A stretch of DNA of 64,000 nt, taken from assembly GCF_900129685.1 (NCBI RefSeq), contig NZ_FQWM01000003.1, positions 1 through 64,000 of the forward strand, written 5' to 3'. The notes below the pieces were generated by a model that saw nothing but the letters and a program-made list of their open reading frames with translations, did not search any database and was not told where the DNA came from. The translations under genes were made by a program, and so were the position numbers. Source of the DNA: Cognatishimia maritima. GTDB lineage: Bacteria; Pseudomonadota; Alphaproteobacteria; Rhodobacterales; Rhodobacteraceae. Position 1 is the stretch's first letter, and each line of letters starts with the position of its first letter. This document shows positions 43,480 to 52,974 of this stretch, piece after piece.

Positions 43480-45267
43480 TCATGAGACAACTTCGGCCGA
43501 TTTGAAACTTCGCCATCCTCCGAATTCAGTAATATCTTTTGCACCTTTGATCGCTTGATATTCCGCAATAAATCCGTTCCTAAATACGCCGGTCGATAGT
43601 TTGACGCTACCTAGGCCTAAAGGCGGATCAATTGTTGTGAGAAAATCGCCGATATTTACCTTTGGTATGCGCCAGATTTCACAGTCGATACCTGGACCGT
43701 CAAAGCCGGGCTCATACACCAAAGCAGGGCGTTTTTCATCCGACAATACATAGAAACGGTATTCGCGGGCTGTCTTTTCTGCACTTACAAAGACAGCGCC
43801 ACGCGAAGTCAGGCCCTTGTTCAGAGACATACCTTCAAGGTGAGCGCCAACCACAACGATGTCCAAGAAACTTTCCGGGCATTGGGGAATGCACTGCGAG
43901 GTATCAATCTTGATTTTATCGCGCCCTGATACAGGCGACAAATACGCATGAAATTCGGCCCCGATACGAGCCAGGTCGCAATCTGTGAAGGCTGGGGCAA
44001 CAAGGGTGACCCCAGAGGGCAGTTTGTCGGCGCGGAAGCCAGCAGGAATTGCCAAAGCTGCCAAGTCTAGAAGGTTTACGAAATTGGTGTAATATCCAAG
44101 CTGTGAATTGCGCTTGATCGGCTCTTCTTCTAATTCTGCAACCGAAAAAAAAGTAGGTGTTGTGGGCAGAAGCATGACATCAAAATTATCCCAGACACTT
44201 GCAAGCTTCTGCTTGGCAGCAGCGGCTTTGTAAATTGCGTCAAAGGCGTCCACTGCGCTATACTGTAAGCCGCCGCCGACGATTTTCAGCGTAGTCGGAT
44301 GCAACTCGTCCTCGGCTCCATTAAGCCAAGGTTGCAAGGCATGTGTGCGCTCGGAGACCCACGCGGTTTCATATAGTAGACGCGCAGTTTGCGCAAAGGG
44401 ATCGAAATTGAAAGGCACAATATCATGCCCCTGCGTGCGTAAGGCTTCGCAAGCCCGGTCAAATTCCCGCTCTGCCTCCTTGTCGCCGAAGAACTCGATG
44501 CTCGAAGAATTTGGAATGCCGATGCGCAGCTTTCCCAGGGGCAGAGCCACTTGATGCGCTGAGCGAGAATATGGATCTTCAGGATCCACGCCTTGGCTAA
44601 TCTGGCGCACAAGATCACCATCCGTCACCGATAGAGCGAACACAGACACACAATCTTGGCTCCGATTGGCGGGAAAGACGCCAGTAGCGGATAAGATCCC
44701 TTTTGTTGGCTTCACGCCCACCACATTGTTGAAGCCTGCTGGCACACGACCGGAACCAGCTGTATCGGTGCCAAAAGCGAAAGACACAAGGTGCGCCCCC
44801 ACCGCGACCCCGGAACCGGAGCTTGAGCCACCAGATACCATGTGATCGTCAAACACGCAACGCGGTGCCCCGTAAGGAGAGCGCACCCCAACGAGACCTG
44901 TAGCGAATTGATCGAGATTGGTTTTCCCGATCAGCACTGCGCCTTCGTCCAGGGCGCGCTGAACGACGGGAGCATTGCGTTGAGCTATAGGTTGCGGTGT
45001 GGCGAGACCCTTGGTCGTCGGCAATCCCGCTGCCTCGATATTGTCTTTCACTGCAAAGGGGACACCATATAACCGGCCTCGCTTTTCTGGAGGAAGGGCG
45101 TCGAGTTCCGCGGCTCTCTTTAGAACATCATTATGGGCGACACGTGAAATGAATACAGCTTTGTCGGCATAGCTATCAACATTCGCTAATACCTTGGTCA
45201 ACAAAGAAACAACGGTTTCTTCGCCAGATGCATAAAGCGCATTTATCCGGGAAATCTGCAAATCCAT
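43480..45267 (-). CDS. atzF: Allophanate hydrolase (AtzF type)
   Basis: 595 residues: an amidase-signature domain plus the C-terminal allophanate hydrolase domain (from about residue 460), the length of AtzF. The Ser-Ser-Lys triad is visible: Lys74 (FAVKDN), the GGSSSGSG serines (148-150) and Ser172 (GTDTAGSGRVPAG). Splits allophanate, with water, into two ammonia and two CO2. Starts inside the stop of the upstream DUF1989 gene (TGATG overlap), so the two are translationally coupled. Last gene of the operon from 49787. Confidence 0.92.
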   Translation of the reverse strand: MDLQISRINALYASGEETVVSLLTKVLANVDSYADKAVFISRVAHNDVLKRAAELDALPPEKRGRLYGVPFAVKDNIEAAGLPTTKGLATPQPIAQRNAPVVQRALDEGAVLIGKTNLDQFATGLVGVRSPYGAPRCVFDDHMVSGGSSSGSGVAVGAHLVSFAFGTDTAGSGRVPAGFNNVVGVKPTKGILSATGVFPANRSQDCVSVFALSVTDGDLVRQISQGVDPEDPYSRSAHQVALPLGKLRIGIPNSSSIEFFGDKEAEREFDRACEALRTQGHDIVPFNFDPFAQTARLLYETAWVSERTHALQPWLNGAEDELHPTTLKIVGGGLQYSAVDAFDAIYKAAAAKQKLASVWDNFDVMLLPTTPTFFSVAELEEEPIKRNSQLGYYTNFVNLLDLAALAIPAGFRADKLPSGVTLVAPAFTDCDLARIGAEFHAYLSPVSGRDKIKIDTSQCIPQCPESFLDIVVVGAHLEGMSLNKGLTSRGAVFVSAEKTAREYRFYVLSDEKRPALVYEPGFDGPGIDCEIWRIPKVNIGDFLTTIDPPLGLGSVKLSTGVFRNGFIAEYQAIKGAKDITEFGGWRSFKSAEVVS

Positions 45268-45899
45268 CAGGCGTCCTCCGGAGTCCAGATCAAAACCTCG
45301 ACCGGTGTAGGGTTGAACCCGTTGCAGGGGTTATTGATTTGCGGGCAGTTCGATATCAGGCAAATTAAATCCATCTCGGCGCGCAGTTCAACATAGTTAC
45401 CGGGTGCTGAGAGGCCATCAACAATGGCAAGAGCGCCGTTTTCATCTATCGGCACATTCATGAAGAAATTGATATTGGAAACGATGTCTCGCTTCTCCAT
45501 ACCCCATTTGGCCGCTTCGATCACAAAGTTATCACGGCAAGCGTGCAAATGGCGAACCTCGTGCCCAAAGCGGACCGTGTTCGCCTCGCATGAGCAGGCC
45601 CCAGCGGATGTGTCGTGATGGCCAACGCTATCATCCAACACAGTCAGCATCACGTTGCCCTCGTTAGACATGAGTCTGGACCCAGTAGTGACATAGGGCG
45701 ACATTTGTGCCCTTACTGTGTCTTGGGCCGAATAGCGCTCAGCTGTGTCTTCGGCATTGTAAAAGAGAGTGTCGACCGCCTGCTGGCCGTGAAGGTCCAC
45801 AATGCGAATCCTCTGCGCCTTTTTGATGACACCGGACCAACCGACATTTGCAGGGATGTGGTACGTGAAGGCAGATTTGGGTTTAGTTTGATCAAGCAT
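45267..45899 (-). CDS. DUF1989 protein, urea-carboxylase-associated type (CgdA/B-like)
   Basis: About 210 residues. Family features include IVDLHGQQAVDTLFYNA, the Cys-bearing SAGACSCEAN and the terminal SNCPQINNPCNG. DUF1989 proteins of this kind (formerly UAAP1/2) are the two subunits of carboxyguanidine deiminase, which makes allophanate from carboxyguanidine (published family knowledge). Start ATG 45897-45899 gives the short N-terminus seen in the family. Ten bases downstream of its partner gene. Confidence 0.87.
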   Translation of the reverse strand: MLDQTKPKSAFTYHIPANVGWSGVIKKAQRIRIVDLHGQQAVDTLFYNAEDTAERYSAQDTVRAQMSPYVTTGSRLMSNEGNVMLTVLDDSVGHHDTSAGACSCEANTVRFGHEVRHLHACRDNFVIEAAKWGMEKRDIVSNINFFMNVPIDENGALAIVDGLSAPGNYVELRAEMDLICLISNCPQINNPCNGFNPTPVEVLIWTPEDA

Positions 45900-45909
45900 T
45901 GTATGGTCC

Positions 45910-46731
45910 TCAAGATTTGCGTTTGCGCTGGCCGAAGAGTGCGTCAGTATTTTCAAAAGCGCGAATGGCTTCGGGCGTTCCCGTCCGTGTTAAGTCGGTT
46001 TCAGAGCATGCGGCGGGTGCAAAGTGGGTAACTGTCAAGCCTCCAGCTTCTTGATCGGGGCTCAGCGGATGGGGACAATTGGTGAGCACGACGAATAGAT
46101 CCATCTCGGCCCTGAGGTCGAGTGTGAACGGGCCCTGTTTTGATGGGGCATTCCAAAAAATCCTACCGTCTTTATCAACGCTAACCGGCGAGAAGAAATT
46201 GATCACGGGGCCGACATCTCGCTTGTCCAGTCCGTTCTTTAGGCAGGCGCGGCGGAAATGCGACTGGCTGTCAGCCCACTCCTCAGGTGTGTCCCGGTCG
46301 GGTGAAGACGCTCCAGCAAGGCAATCGGATTTGCCGAACGTATCTGTGGTGATAGAGGCCATTGCGCGCCCCATGTCCGACAAAAGTGCACGACCGACAG
46401 TAATGTCACTCGTCCATTGCACTTTGATTGTGTCGCCAGGGTTGAAGCGCTCGGACCGGTCATTCTGATTCCAGAAATTTGTAGCAATGCCTGTGGCCTT
46501 GTCTGCGACCAATCGCAGTCCGTCGCCGCGCCGAAGATGGCCTGACCAATATCCCCTCGAGGGCACTTGATCCTGAAACAGGTAATTCGCCTCCGGGATC
46601 TCCGGTAGAGGTTTTAGGCGCTCCACCTTTTGAAGTTCAGGGAATGTGCTTTTACCTTCACTGCCTTCAGCCTTCAGTCGGTAATAGCGCTGTTCAGGCG
46701 TTTCATTTTGTGAGATGTTGGGTGATAGCAT
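45910..46731 (-). CDS. DUF1989 protein, second subunit (CgdA/B-like)
   Basis: About 273 residues, larger than its partner through an N-terminal extension with PEQRYYRLKAEG. Shares the DUF1989 core (GDGLRLVADKATGIATNFWN, INFFSPVSVDKDG) and a Cys-Pro near the end (LTNCPHPLSPD). AGGAGA precedes the ATG at 46729-46731. Expected to form a heteromeric deiminase with the 45267-45899 product. No guanidine/urea carboxylase gene is found next to it, unlike most known operons. Confidence 0.87.
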   Translation of the reverse strand: MLSPNISQNETPEQRYYRLKAEGSEGKSTFPELQKVERLKPLPEIPEANYLFQDQVPSRGYWSGHLRRGDGLRLVADKATGIATNFWNQNDRSERFNPGDTIKVQWTSDITVGRALLSDMGRAMASITTDTFGKSDCLAGASSPDRDTPEEWADSQSHFRRACLKNGLDKRDVGPVINFFSPVSVDKDGRIFWNAPSKQGPFTLDLRAEMDLFVVLTNCPHPLSPDQEAGGLTVTHFAPAACSETDLTRTGTPEAIRAFENTDALFGQRKRKS

Positions 46732-46803
46732 ATCTGCATCTCCTGGGTCGTTTTCTAAATATAGGTGGTAGAGATAAAACATCGGTCACTTCTCTTTAGA
46801 GAG

Positions 46804-47580
46804 CTAAAGGGTCTGAAAGAACCGCCGCACTCTTTCGTTTTGGCTTTGTCGCATCATCGTATTGGGGTCAGCTTGAGCAATAATTTTGCCCTGGTCCATG
46901 AAGACGAGCTGGTCACAGACCCGTCCTAGAAAATCCATCTCATGGGACACAACAACAAGCGTCAGGCCTGTTTTCTTGAGTTCCATAAAGAGCTGGGAAA
47001 CCTCATTGACAAGTTCTGGGTCTAACGCCGAAGTCGGCTCGTCAAACAACAAGACCTGAGGTTTCAACGCCAAGGCGCGCGCAATCGCAACCCGCTGTTT
47101 CTGACCACCGGACAGGTTGTTGGGAAAAACCTTACCAAGATGGGACACTTTGAGTCGGTGCATCAGGTTTTGCGCAGCTTGCGCCGCTTTTTCCGGTGCG
47201 ATCCCGAGCGAAATTTCCTGGGCGAGCTCAATATTCCTCTTAACGCTAAGGTGCGGCCACAGTTGAAAGTCCTGAAAGACCATGCCGATACTTAGACGCG
47301 CCTTTAACCGTGCGGCTTTGTCAGGGCGAAATACGAGTCCGTCTTTTGTTCGTCCCTTTCCAATTGGCAGGCCGTTAAGCAGCATAAAGCCGTCATCTAA
47401 TGGGTCCAGCATTGCCATAGCCCTGAGTAAGGAGCTTTTGCCGCTGCCCGAGGGGCCAATCACGCCCAAGCATTCACCGCGCTCAATATCAAGGTAGACA
47501 TCATCGAGAATGCGAAGGTTTCCAGCCCTTCTCAATAAGTTCTCGGCCGCAAAAATGATATCACGAGGTTGATTGCTCAT
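46804..47580 (-). CDS. Polar amino-acid ABC importer ATPase
   Basis: 258 residues. Walker A GPSGSGKSS, signature LSGGQKQRVAIARAL and Walker [15 protein letters not shown] are complete; GlnQ/HisP type. Overlaps the upstream permease stop by four bases. Part of the importer feeding the DUF1989/AtzF genes. Confidence 0.94.
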   Translation of the reverse strand: MSNQPRDIIFAAENLLRRAGNLRILDDVYLDIERGECLGVIGPSGSGKSSLLRAMAMLDPLDDGFMLLNGLPIGKGRTKDGLVFRPDKAARLKARLSIGMVFQDFQLWPHLSVKRNIELAQEISLGIAPEKAAQAAQNLMHRLKVSHLGKVFPNNLSGGQKQRVAIARALALKPQVLLFDEPTSALDPELVNEVSQLFMELKKTGLTLVVVSHEMDFLGRVCDQLVFMDQGKIIAQADPNTMMRQSQNERVRRFFQTL

Positions 47581-48293
47581 GGTTTGGCCTCCAACTCAAG
47601 GAATTTCAAACCTAATTTGCTCCGCCGAACGTTGCCGCCTTGTTTTTTACCAAGACGGCGATCAGCCCAACGACCCAAACTCGCGGCGGTGAATGTGATG
47701 CCCCAGTAAAACAGTGCGATGGTGGCGAAGACTTCGAAAGGCGCGAAGGTTCTACCCTGAACAACCAGCCCCTGATAGGTAAGTTCACCTACGGTAATTG
47801 CGCTGATAACCGAGCTTTCCTTAATCGTCATGATCGTGATATTGACAGTTGCCGGGATGGATGGCGGGATCATCTGCGGTATAATGATGTGAATAAGTGT
47901 CTGAAATCGGCTAATGCCGACGACCTGACCGCTTTCCCATTGTTTAGTCGGAATTGCATCAAGCGCACCGCGGAACATCTCAGCAAAATAGGCGCCAGCA
48001 AAGAGCGAGAGTGCAAAGATGCCGCTCACCATCGGTGACGGTTGCAGCCCTGCTGACAACAGTCCGAAATGTAAAACGAAAACGATCACGATGAACGGCA
48101 CGCCGCGGAGCAAAACGAGCATTGTGCCGGCGGCCCATCGCACAGGCGGGGAAGGAAATTTGACCATCGAGGCGAACAAGATTCCCGCCGCAAAACCAAA
48201 GGCGACGGAAATGGTGCAGACAAAAACAGTGATCCCAAGCCCCTGTACAAAGAGGAGCCAATTTCCAAGAATAACGTTCGAATCAAGATTCAT
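47577..48293 (-). CDS. Polar amino-acid ABC permease 1
   Basis: 238 residues, HisM/GlnP-type with about five helices. The EAA-like loop QWESGQVVGISRFQTLIHIIIPQMIPPSIP is clear. The long charged C-terminal tail (RLGKKQGGNVRRSKLG) is unusual but may only be cytoplasmic. Overlaps the next permease by 11 bases. Confidence 0.9.
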   Translation of the reverse strand: MNLDSNVILGNWLLFVQGLGITVFVCTISVAFGFAAGILFASMVKFPSPPVRWAAGTMLVLLRGVPFIVIVFVLHFGLLSAGLQPSPMVSGIFALSLFAGAYFAEMFRGALDAIPTKQWESGQVVGISRFQTLIHIIIPQMIPPSIPATVNITIMTIKESSVISAITVGELTYQGLVVQGRTFAPFEVFATIALFYWGITFTAASLGRWADRRLGKKQGGNVRRSKLGLKFLELEAKP

Positions 48294-48954
48294 GACGCCC
48301 TCCGATCAACGCAAGTCGGGATTCAAGCAATTTTCCGATCACAACGATCACCAGGTAAATTGCGGCGAAAGCGGCCCCGACTGCGAGATAGGGCTCGAAC
48401 GGACTAAACTCACTAGCACCTATCTGCTGCGCGACGCGCAGACCTTCTACAACAGTAATTACTGAAAGAAGCGCGGTGGCCTTCAGAACCATACTGCTCT
48501 CGCTCACGAGCATGGGAATGCAGACGCGCAGCAATTGAGGAAAGATCACTAAGCGCCAGATGTGAAATGGTTTAAGCCCAAGTGTCGCCGCCGCTTCGAT
48601 TTGCCCGTCCTCAAGGTTGCGCAAACCGCCTCTAAAGATTTCCGTAATGAACACTGACGAATTTACAGTTAACGCTAGAATGCCGGCGCTGATTGCCGAA
48701 AGGTTCAAGCCCACCGCGGGAAGGGCATAATAGGCTAGAAAAATCTGTACTAGGATTGGTGTTCCCTGAATGAAGGATATGAATAAAGACACAATCTTGT
48801 TCACTAATTTGGCCTTGAACGTCCTAACAACCGTCAAAAGGGCGCCGGTGATTAGCGCGAAAAAGCAAATTACAACAGCCAGCCAAGCGTTGGTTAGCAC
48901 TGCCACCAAAACCTGGGGCAGTGCCATTACAAATATCTCTGACTCGAAGCGCAT
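48283..48954 (-). CDS. Polar amino-acid ABC permease 2
   Basis: 223 residues, the GlnP/HisQ-type partner of permease 1, with QIEAAATLGLKPFHIWRLVIFPQLLRVCIP. Starts at ATG 48952-48954, five bases after the binding-protein stop; a second ATG nine codons later is also possible. Confidence 0.9.
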   Translation of the reverse strand: MRFESEIFVMALPQVLVAVLTNAWLAVVICFFALITGALLTVVRTFKAKLVNKIVSLFISFIQGTPILVQIFLAYYALPAVGLNLSAISAGILALTVNSSVFITEIFRGGLRNLEDGQIEAAATLGLKPFHIWRLVIFPQLLRVCIPMLVSESSMVLKATALLSVITVVEGLRVAQQIGASEFSPFEPYLAVGAAFAAIYLVIVVIGKLLESRLALIGGRHES

Positions 48955-48959
48955 CGGTT

Positions 48960-49787
48960 TTAGAACGCCCCTTCTGGCAGATAGCCTTCGGTCGGGATGT
49001 CCATTTCAAAGCCGAACCACTTCTTCTGAAACTCTCCCATACGACCGTCGTCGCGCATCTCTTTGAGCTTGGCTGAAAGATAGTCGCGGAGATCGAGATC
49101 TGCAGGGCGCGTCACCCAAGCCAGATAAGTGTACTCAACCCCGGTGGTCACTGGCTGTCCAAGTTCAAAGAGATTCGGCCGGTCACGCACCAGCACTGCC
49201 AAGGAAGGCAGTGCCTGGATGACAGCGTCTACTTCGCCGGATGCAAGCCCGACATAGGCATCAGGGAACGTGGGGTAAAGCTTCAACTCGGCGTAGCCTT
49301 GGCTTTTGGCGGACAGGCGTTCGTCCAGAGCCCGCGCGATCGGTTCGGCAAACGAGGCAAGTTGCGTTCCCACCTTCAGACCTGCAAGATCGTCTTCCGA
49401 GGACAGTGTTTCACCCTTACGCGTCACGAAATAGGGCTGACCATCAGCAATAGGCATCGTAAAGGCGTATTTTTTGGCGCGCTCCTCGTTGATTGCGACG
49501 GTTGTAGCGACAAAGTCAAACTTTCCTGCAATCAAGCCCGGCAGGACCCCAGGCCAAGGCAGGTCAAGCTGTTCCAGTTCTACATCCAATTCAGTCACGA
49601 TTTCAGTTAGAAGATCTTTTCCATACCCTACGATTTTGCCGTCCTCGACAAATTCGAAGGGTGGAAATGCCGCTTCAGTCGCGACTGTTACGCTCCCACT
49701 CGACTTGATGCTTTCAAAAGTGGATTCGGCCTGGACCGGCAGAGCTAAGCTTGCCGCGAGCAATGATGTGGAAATGATCGATTTCAT
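48960..49787 (-). CDS. Periplasmic substrate-binding protein (SBP family 3)
   Basis: About 275 residues. Signal peptide MKSIISTSLLAASLALPVQAES, then VTVATEAAFPPFEFVEDGKIVGYGKDL and FDFVATTVAINEERAKKYAFTMP. The start at 49785-49787 has AGAGGAC and puts the signal first. First gene of the operon ending with AtzF. The family takes amino acids and related cations; a guanidino or ureido compound would fit the downstream enzymes (inference). Confidence 0.92.
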   Translation of the reverse strand: MKSIISTSLLAASLALPVQAESTFESIKSSGSVTVATEAAFPPFEFVEDGKIVGYGKDLLTEIVTELDVELEQLDLPWPGVLPGLIAGKFDFVATTVAINEERAKKYAFTMPIADGQPYFVTRKGETLSSEDDLAGLKVGTQLASFAEPIARALDERLSAKSQGYAELKLYPTFPDAYVGLASGEVDAVIQALPSLAVLVRDRPNLFELGQPVTTGVEYTYLAWVTRPADLDLRDYLSAKLKEMRDDGRMGEFQKKWFGFEMDIPTEGYLPEGAF

Positions 49788-49853
49788 CGAATAGTCCTCT
49801 GTTGAGTAAACTAGGGTGGTCTGATCGTTAACCGTCCGGTATGATGTGAAAAG

Positions 49854-49879
49854 TGCAAGTAACTGCACGCTTACTTGCA
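49854..49879. promoter_or_regulatory. Perfect inverted repeat, probable LysR operator
   Basis: Nine-base arms TGCAAGTAA and TTACTTGCA separated by eight bases, midway between the divergent binding-protein and LysR genes (25 bases before the LysR ATG). The shape and place fit a binding site for the LysR protein at 49904. Confidence 0.7.
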
Positions 49880-49903
49880 TCTCACACAACTTAATGAGGC
49901 GAT

Positions 49904-50848
49904 ATGAGACTGAATCGGCTGCAGATACATTCGCAAGACCTTGAGCTAATTCGTGTTTTCACCGAAGTGACAAGAGCTGGAGGCATCAGTGCCGCCGAGG
50001 CTAGGCTGAAACTAGACCGCTCCACTATTAGTCGTCATGTTAAGTCACTGGAGACTCGCTTAGGCGGTACACTATGTCATCGCGGAAGGACCGGCTTTGC
50101 ACTGACCGAACTGGGCCGCAATGTCTTCTATGCAGGAATCAAATTGGAAGATTCGATGGAAGAAGTGCGTTGCCGTTTGACCAGCGCGCGCTCCAAGTTC
50201 CGTGGTACCCTGCGGATTGGAGTGTCGGATCACTGCCTGACAAACCCAGCAGCACGTCTTATCGAAAGCATTGCCAAATTTCAAGAAGCAGCTCCGGATG
50301 TTTCTCTTCAAATCGAAACTGCCCCGCCAAGCAGTCTACTGGGCAAGGTCGCAGATCGCGACTTGCACGCGTGTGTTGTCGGATTGCCGATCGAAGAAGC
50401 CAAGTTTGAAACAATGCCATTATTTAGTGAGTATTTCGTATTGTGCGGCGCGAAATCGGCACTGGCTGATATCACCAGCCCCGAGGATCTGGGGCAAATT
50501 GGTTTTGGGCTTGCCGTACGTTCCGAAGAGAGGGCGTTTGAAGCGTCAGTGCTTGAGAAGCTGCCGATTCGCAGCCCTATTGCACGGGCGAGGGGACTGG
50601 ATTCGCTCGCGCTTCTGCTTGCGGCCGGACGGCATGTGGGATTGCTGCCAATGCACACATTACCACATATTTCGGGTCCAGATCATGAACTTGCACTGGT
50701 GCCTCGCTCGGAGCGCCTGACAGCAGAGCGGAAATTTGTGTTCGCACGACTTCGATCGCGCGCACCTTCTAGATCGTTAGAGTTCCTAATGAAATGCATG
50801 AAAGAAGAGCATGCAATTGATCAGCATCAACTGGGAGATCAAATTTGA
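49904..50848 (+). CDS. LysR-family regulator of the DUF1989/AtzF operon
   Basis: 314 residues. HTH around residues 12-65 (LELIRVFTEVTRAGGISAAEARLKLDRSTISRHVKSLETRLGG) and an effector domain ending with SLEFLMKCM. Divergent from the operon, with a perfect inverted repeat between, so it is its likely local regulator and may sense a guanidine/urea-type inducer. Confidence 0.92.
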   Translation: MRLNRLQIHSQDLELIRVFTEVTRAGGISAAEARLKLDRSTISRHVKSLETRLGGTLCHRGRTGFALTELGRNVFYAGIKLEDSMEEVRCRLTSARSKFRGTLRIGVSDHCLTNPAARLIESIAKFQEAAPDVSLQIETAPPSSLLGKVADRDLHACVVGLPIEEAKFETMPLFSEYFVLCGAKSALADITSPEDLGQIGFGLAVRSEERAFEASVLEKLPIRSPIARARGLDSLALLLAAGRHVGLLPMHTLPHISGPDHELALVPRSERLTAERKFVFARLRSRAPSRSLEFLMKCMKEEHAIDQHQLGDQI

Positions 50849-50899
50849 TTGTTGGCGCATGATCGACGACCGATGCATCTGGATGATGCTTTCCGGGGC

Positions 50900-51190
50900 T
50901 GGCGGACTATCGCCCGGACCTGAAGATGGTCAACCCCAATGCGGCAGCGATCGATTTCGGTTCGAGCATACATTTGTAGACTGTTAACCCCAGCGAGAGG
51001 CCTTTCCGGTGTGCGCCTTCGCGACGTTCGCACAAAATCTCGCTGCCTGTTTCGGGCCGAGCAACGCCAGCAGCGTAGCTATGAAAGAAACCGGTGTTTG
51101 CTGGATACGAACCTTCGAGATCCTAAAACGCATCGCATTGAGATTATCCTCGTGCTACCCGCTACGCACAGAATGTGCAGGGGTGATCAG
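50900..51190 (+). pseudogene. Third IS110-type transposase relic
   Basis: Reads KMVNPNAAAIDFGSSIHL, then in other frames AFATFAQNLAACF and SSVAMKETGVCWI-TFEIL. These are in the order of the N-terminal catalytic domain of the IS110 branch that opens with VNPNAAAIDIG. Stops and shifts interrupt it. Not closely related to the two other IS110 types in the window. Confidence 0.65.
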
Positions 51191-51236
51191 CCCCATTTAA
51201 ATGGCCAACATTGAGTGTTAATGCATAATTTGCCTG

Positions 51237-51511
51237 TGATCCATCGGGACGATGGTTTCAGGCGCTGGCGGCCGATTGCCCAGTGCGCTGTGTGGGCGTT
51301 TTGTGTTATAATGTCTCCTTCATTGTTCGATCAAGATTTGTGCTTCGCGCAAGCTTTAGAACATCTCCTCGTTGAGCAGCTCATCCCTGAACCGGCGATT
51401 GAAGCTTTCACAATATCCGTTCTCCCAAGGGCTCCCCGGTTCGATGTAAGCTGTCTTGGCGCCAATGGCGGCTAACCAATCTCGGGCAGCCTCGGCGACA
51501 AATTCCGGCCC
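51237..51511 (-). pseudogene. IS3-family orfB C-terminal fragment
   Basis: [44 protein letters not shown] and, after a shift, AREAQILIEQ, HYNTKRPHSALG. A close relative of the fragment at 5220-5455. It begins at GPEF, exactly where the IS110-family copy at 51512 is joined. Confidence 0.75.
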
Positions 51512-51885
51512 TAGCACCTTGGGAAGAAGCGTTTGTTTATGGTTATGGCCACCCGCAGCCCCCAAATAGCGCAGCGGGTGGCCATAACTGGGTCTCAGGT
51601 CTCAACATTGGTTTTGCACAAACCACACTGATGAGGAGACTGGCTATGACTACCACCTATTCTACCGCTTCGACCGTGCTGGTCGCTATCGACATTTCTA
51701 AACATCGCCATGAGACGCTGATCGGCATCCCTGGGAAAATGCGTCACCGACGTTTGACAATCATGAACATGCTGGAAGACTTCCAGCGCCTGTCTGACAT
51801 CCTCGCCAGCTACGACCTGACGGTTCGGATCGCGTTCGAGGCGACTGGCAACTATCATAGAACGCTGGCGCAGCATCTCCGATCT
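51512..51885 (+). mobile_element. Truncated IS110-family copy
   Basis: Contains the structured leader (stem 51542-51556 with 51574-51588, then the GGTCTC-type hairpin) and the first 80 or so codons of a transposase (ATG 51646; VLVAIDISKHRHETLIGIPGKMRHRRLT, AFEATGNYHRTLAQHL). After that it is joined to an IS3 orfA fragment; the shared GATCTGTCTGAT at the joint may have aided the deletion. Relative of the intact element at 21774. Confidence 0.75.
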
Positions 51886-52040
51886 GTCTGATCGCATCAC
51901 GACGGGACATGCCTTGATCCATCAGAACTTCAACCTACCGTAACTTCCATACAATCTCTTCAGGCTTCGGTCTCTTGCTTGCCATTCTTGGTCATCCGTT
52001 TCCTAAACACAACGGTGGACCAATTCAGTTGGGGAGGCTC
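51885..52040 (-). pseudogene. IS3-family orfA 5' fragment and IS end
   Basis: Very similar to 24135-24297: it covers the first part of orfA and the terminal bases up to GGGGAGGCTCAG. Cut on its left by the junction with the truncated IS110 copy. Confidence 0.7.
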
Positions 52041-52043
52041 AGA

Positions 52044-52560
52044 TTCTGATTACCTTACAATCGACGGTCGGCAATTGCACATCCTGCTGACGATTCAGAA
52101 AGCCGGGTCGCTTAGCGGCGCGCTTGCTGGACATGAACCAATCGACCGTCAGCGATTGGCTGGAGCAGCTGCGTGCGCGCACCGGCGATCTGCTGTTCGT
52201 GCGATCTGGAAACGGTTTGACACCGACCAAACGCGCCAACGCGCTGTTCCCCGGCGCCGAGGCCGCCCCGCGCCATGTCGACGCGATATTCGCGGCGCCC
52301 GACCGCACCATCGACATGGTGCGTCCGGGCTCGGCGTTCGAGATCATGCAGGGCCTGTAACAGGGGACATTGGATATCGGGTTCCTGCCTCTCGTCGACG
52401 ATGCGGACGATGGCATCATGCAGCCCAAACTGACATCCTCTACCGATATCATCCACTCCGACCCCAGGCATCCGCTTGAGAAAGGCGATCTCGACGCCCT
52501 TCGCGCCCGGCCCCAAGTGCGAGGCAAAGCAGTGCCATCGCCTGCGGCTCGGGGTAGAGG
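52044..52560 (+). pseudogene. LysR-family regulator, decayed
   Basis: LLTIQKAGSLSG, then after a frameshift LLDMNQSTVSDWLEQLRARTGDLLFVRSGNGLTPTKRA, an internal stop near 52360 and LDIGFLPLVDDADDGIMQPKL, DPRHPLEKG. The order is that of a LysR HTH and effector domain. Its left side is joined to the IS end, which may have destroyed it. 52560-52870 carries high-GC coding-like sequence in several frames that I could not identify. Confidence 0.65.
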
Positions 52561-52974
52561 CTTTCAACGCGCATGCCTTCGTCAAGGATAATCCGGTGTT
52601 TTGCAAAGAGCAGCGCGTTATACCCGACATGGCGCTGACCCTTGCGCACACGGGCGGCGCCAACAGCGGCAAGGCTCTCTGCATGGCCCATGGCCTCGCG
52701 GTACCGTCAAGGATCAGGGCGCGGGCTGGGGCGACATTATCAGTTTGCGCCCTGGCTGCCCGGGTCCCAAGGCGCCGGCCGTGATTTCAACGGGTTTCTG
52801 GCTGTCGGACGCTCCGTTGGTAAAATCAAGTTACCTGGCGAAGTGGTGCAGGAGCGGTTGTGGACCTAGAGCAAGTTCCTTGCCAGCTAACTAAACCGAA
52901 AATGTGAATTATGTTCGAGCGTCAATCGGGAAGAAGGAGGCTTTTGTCCCTCCTCCTGTCCACAAATACGCCAA
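52561..52974. other. Unidentified degenerate coding sequence
   Basis: Two plus-strand frames look protein-like (VEAFNAHAFVKDNPVFCKEQ and later NGFLAVGRSVGKIKLPGEVV) but neither runs through. It is probably a frameshifted gene belonging to the GC-rich block that starts here. I cannot name the family. Confidence 0.35.

Noticed and set aside
49788-49903. Guanidine riboswitch upstream of the DUF1989/AtzF operon
   Set aside because: The leader is only about 115 bases, lacks the conserved ykkC core and the paired ACGR loops of the mini type, and its main feature is a simple operator-like inverted repeat.
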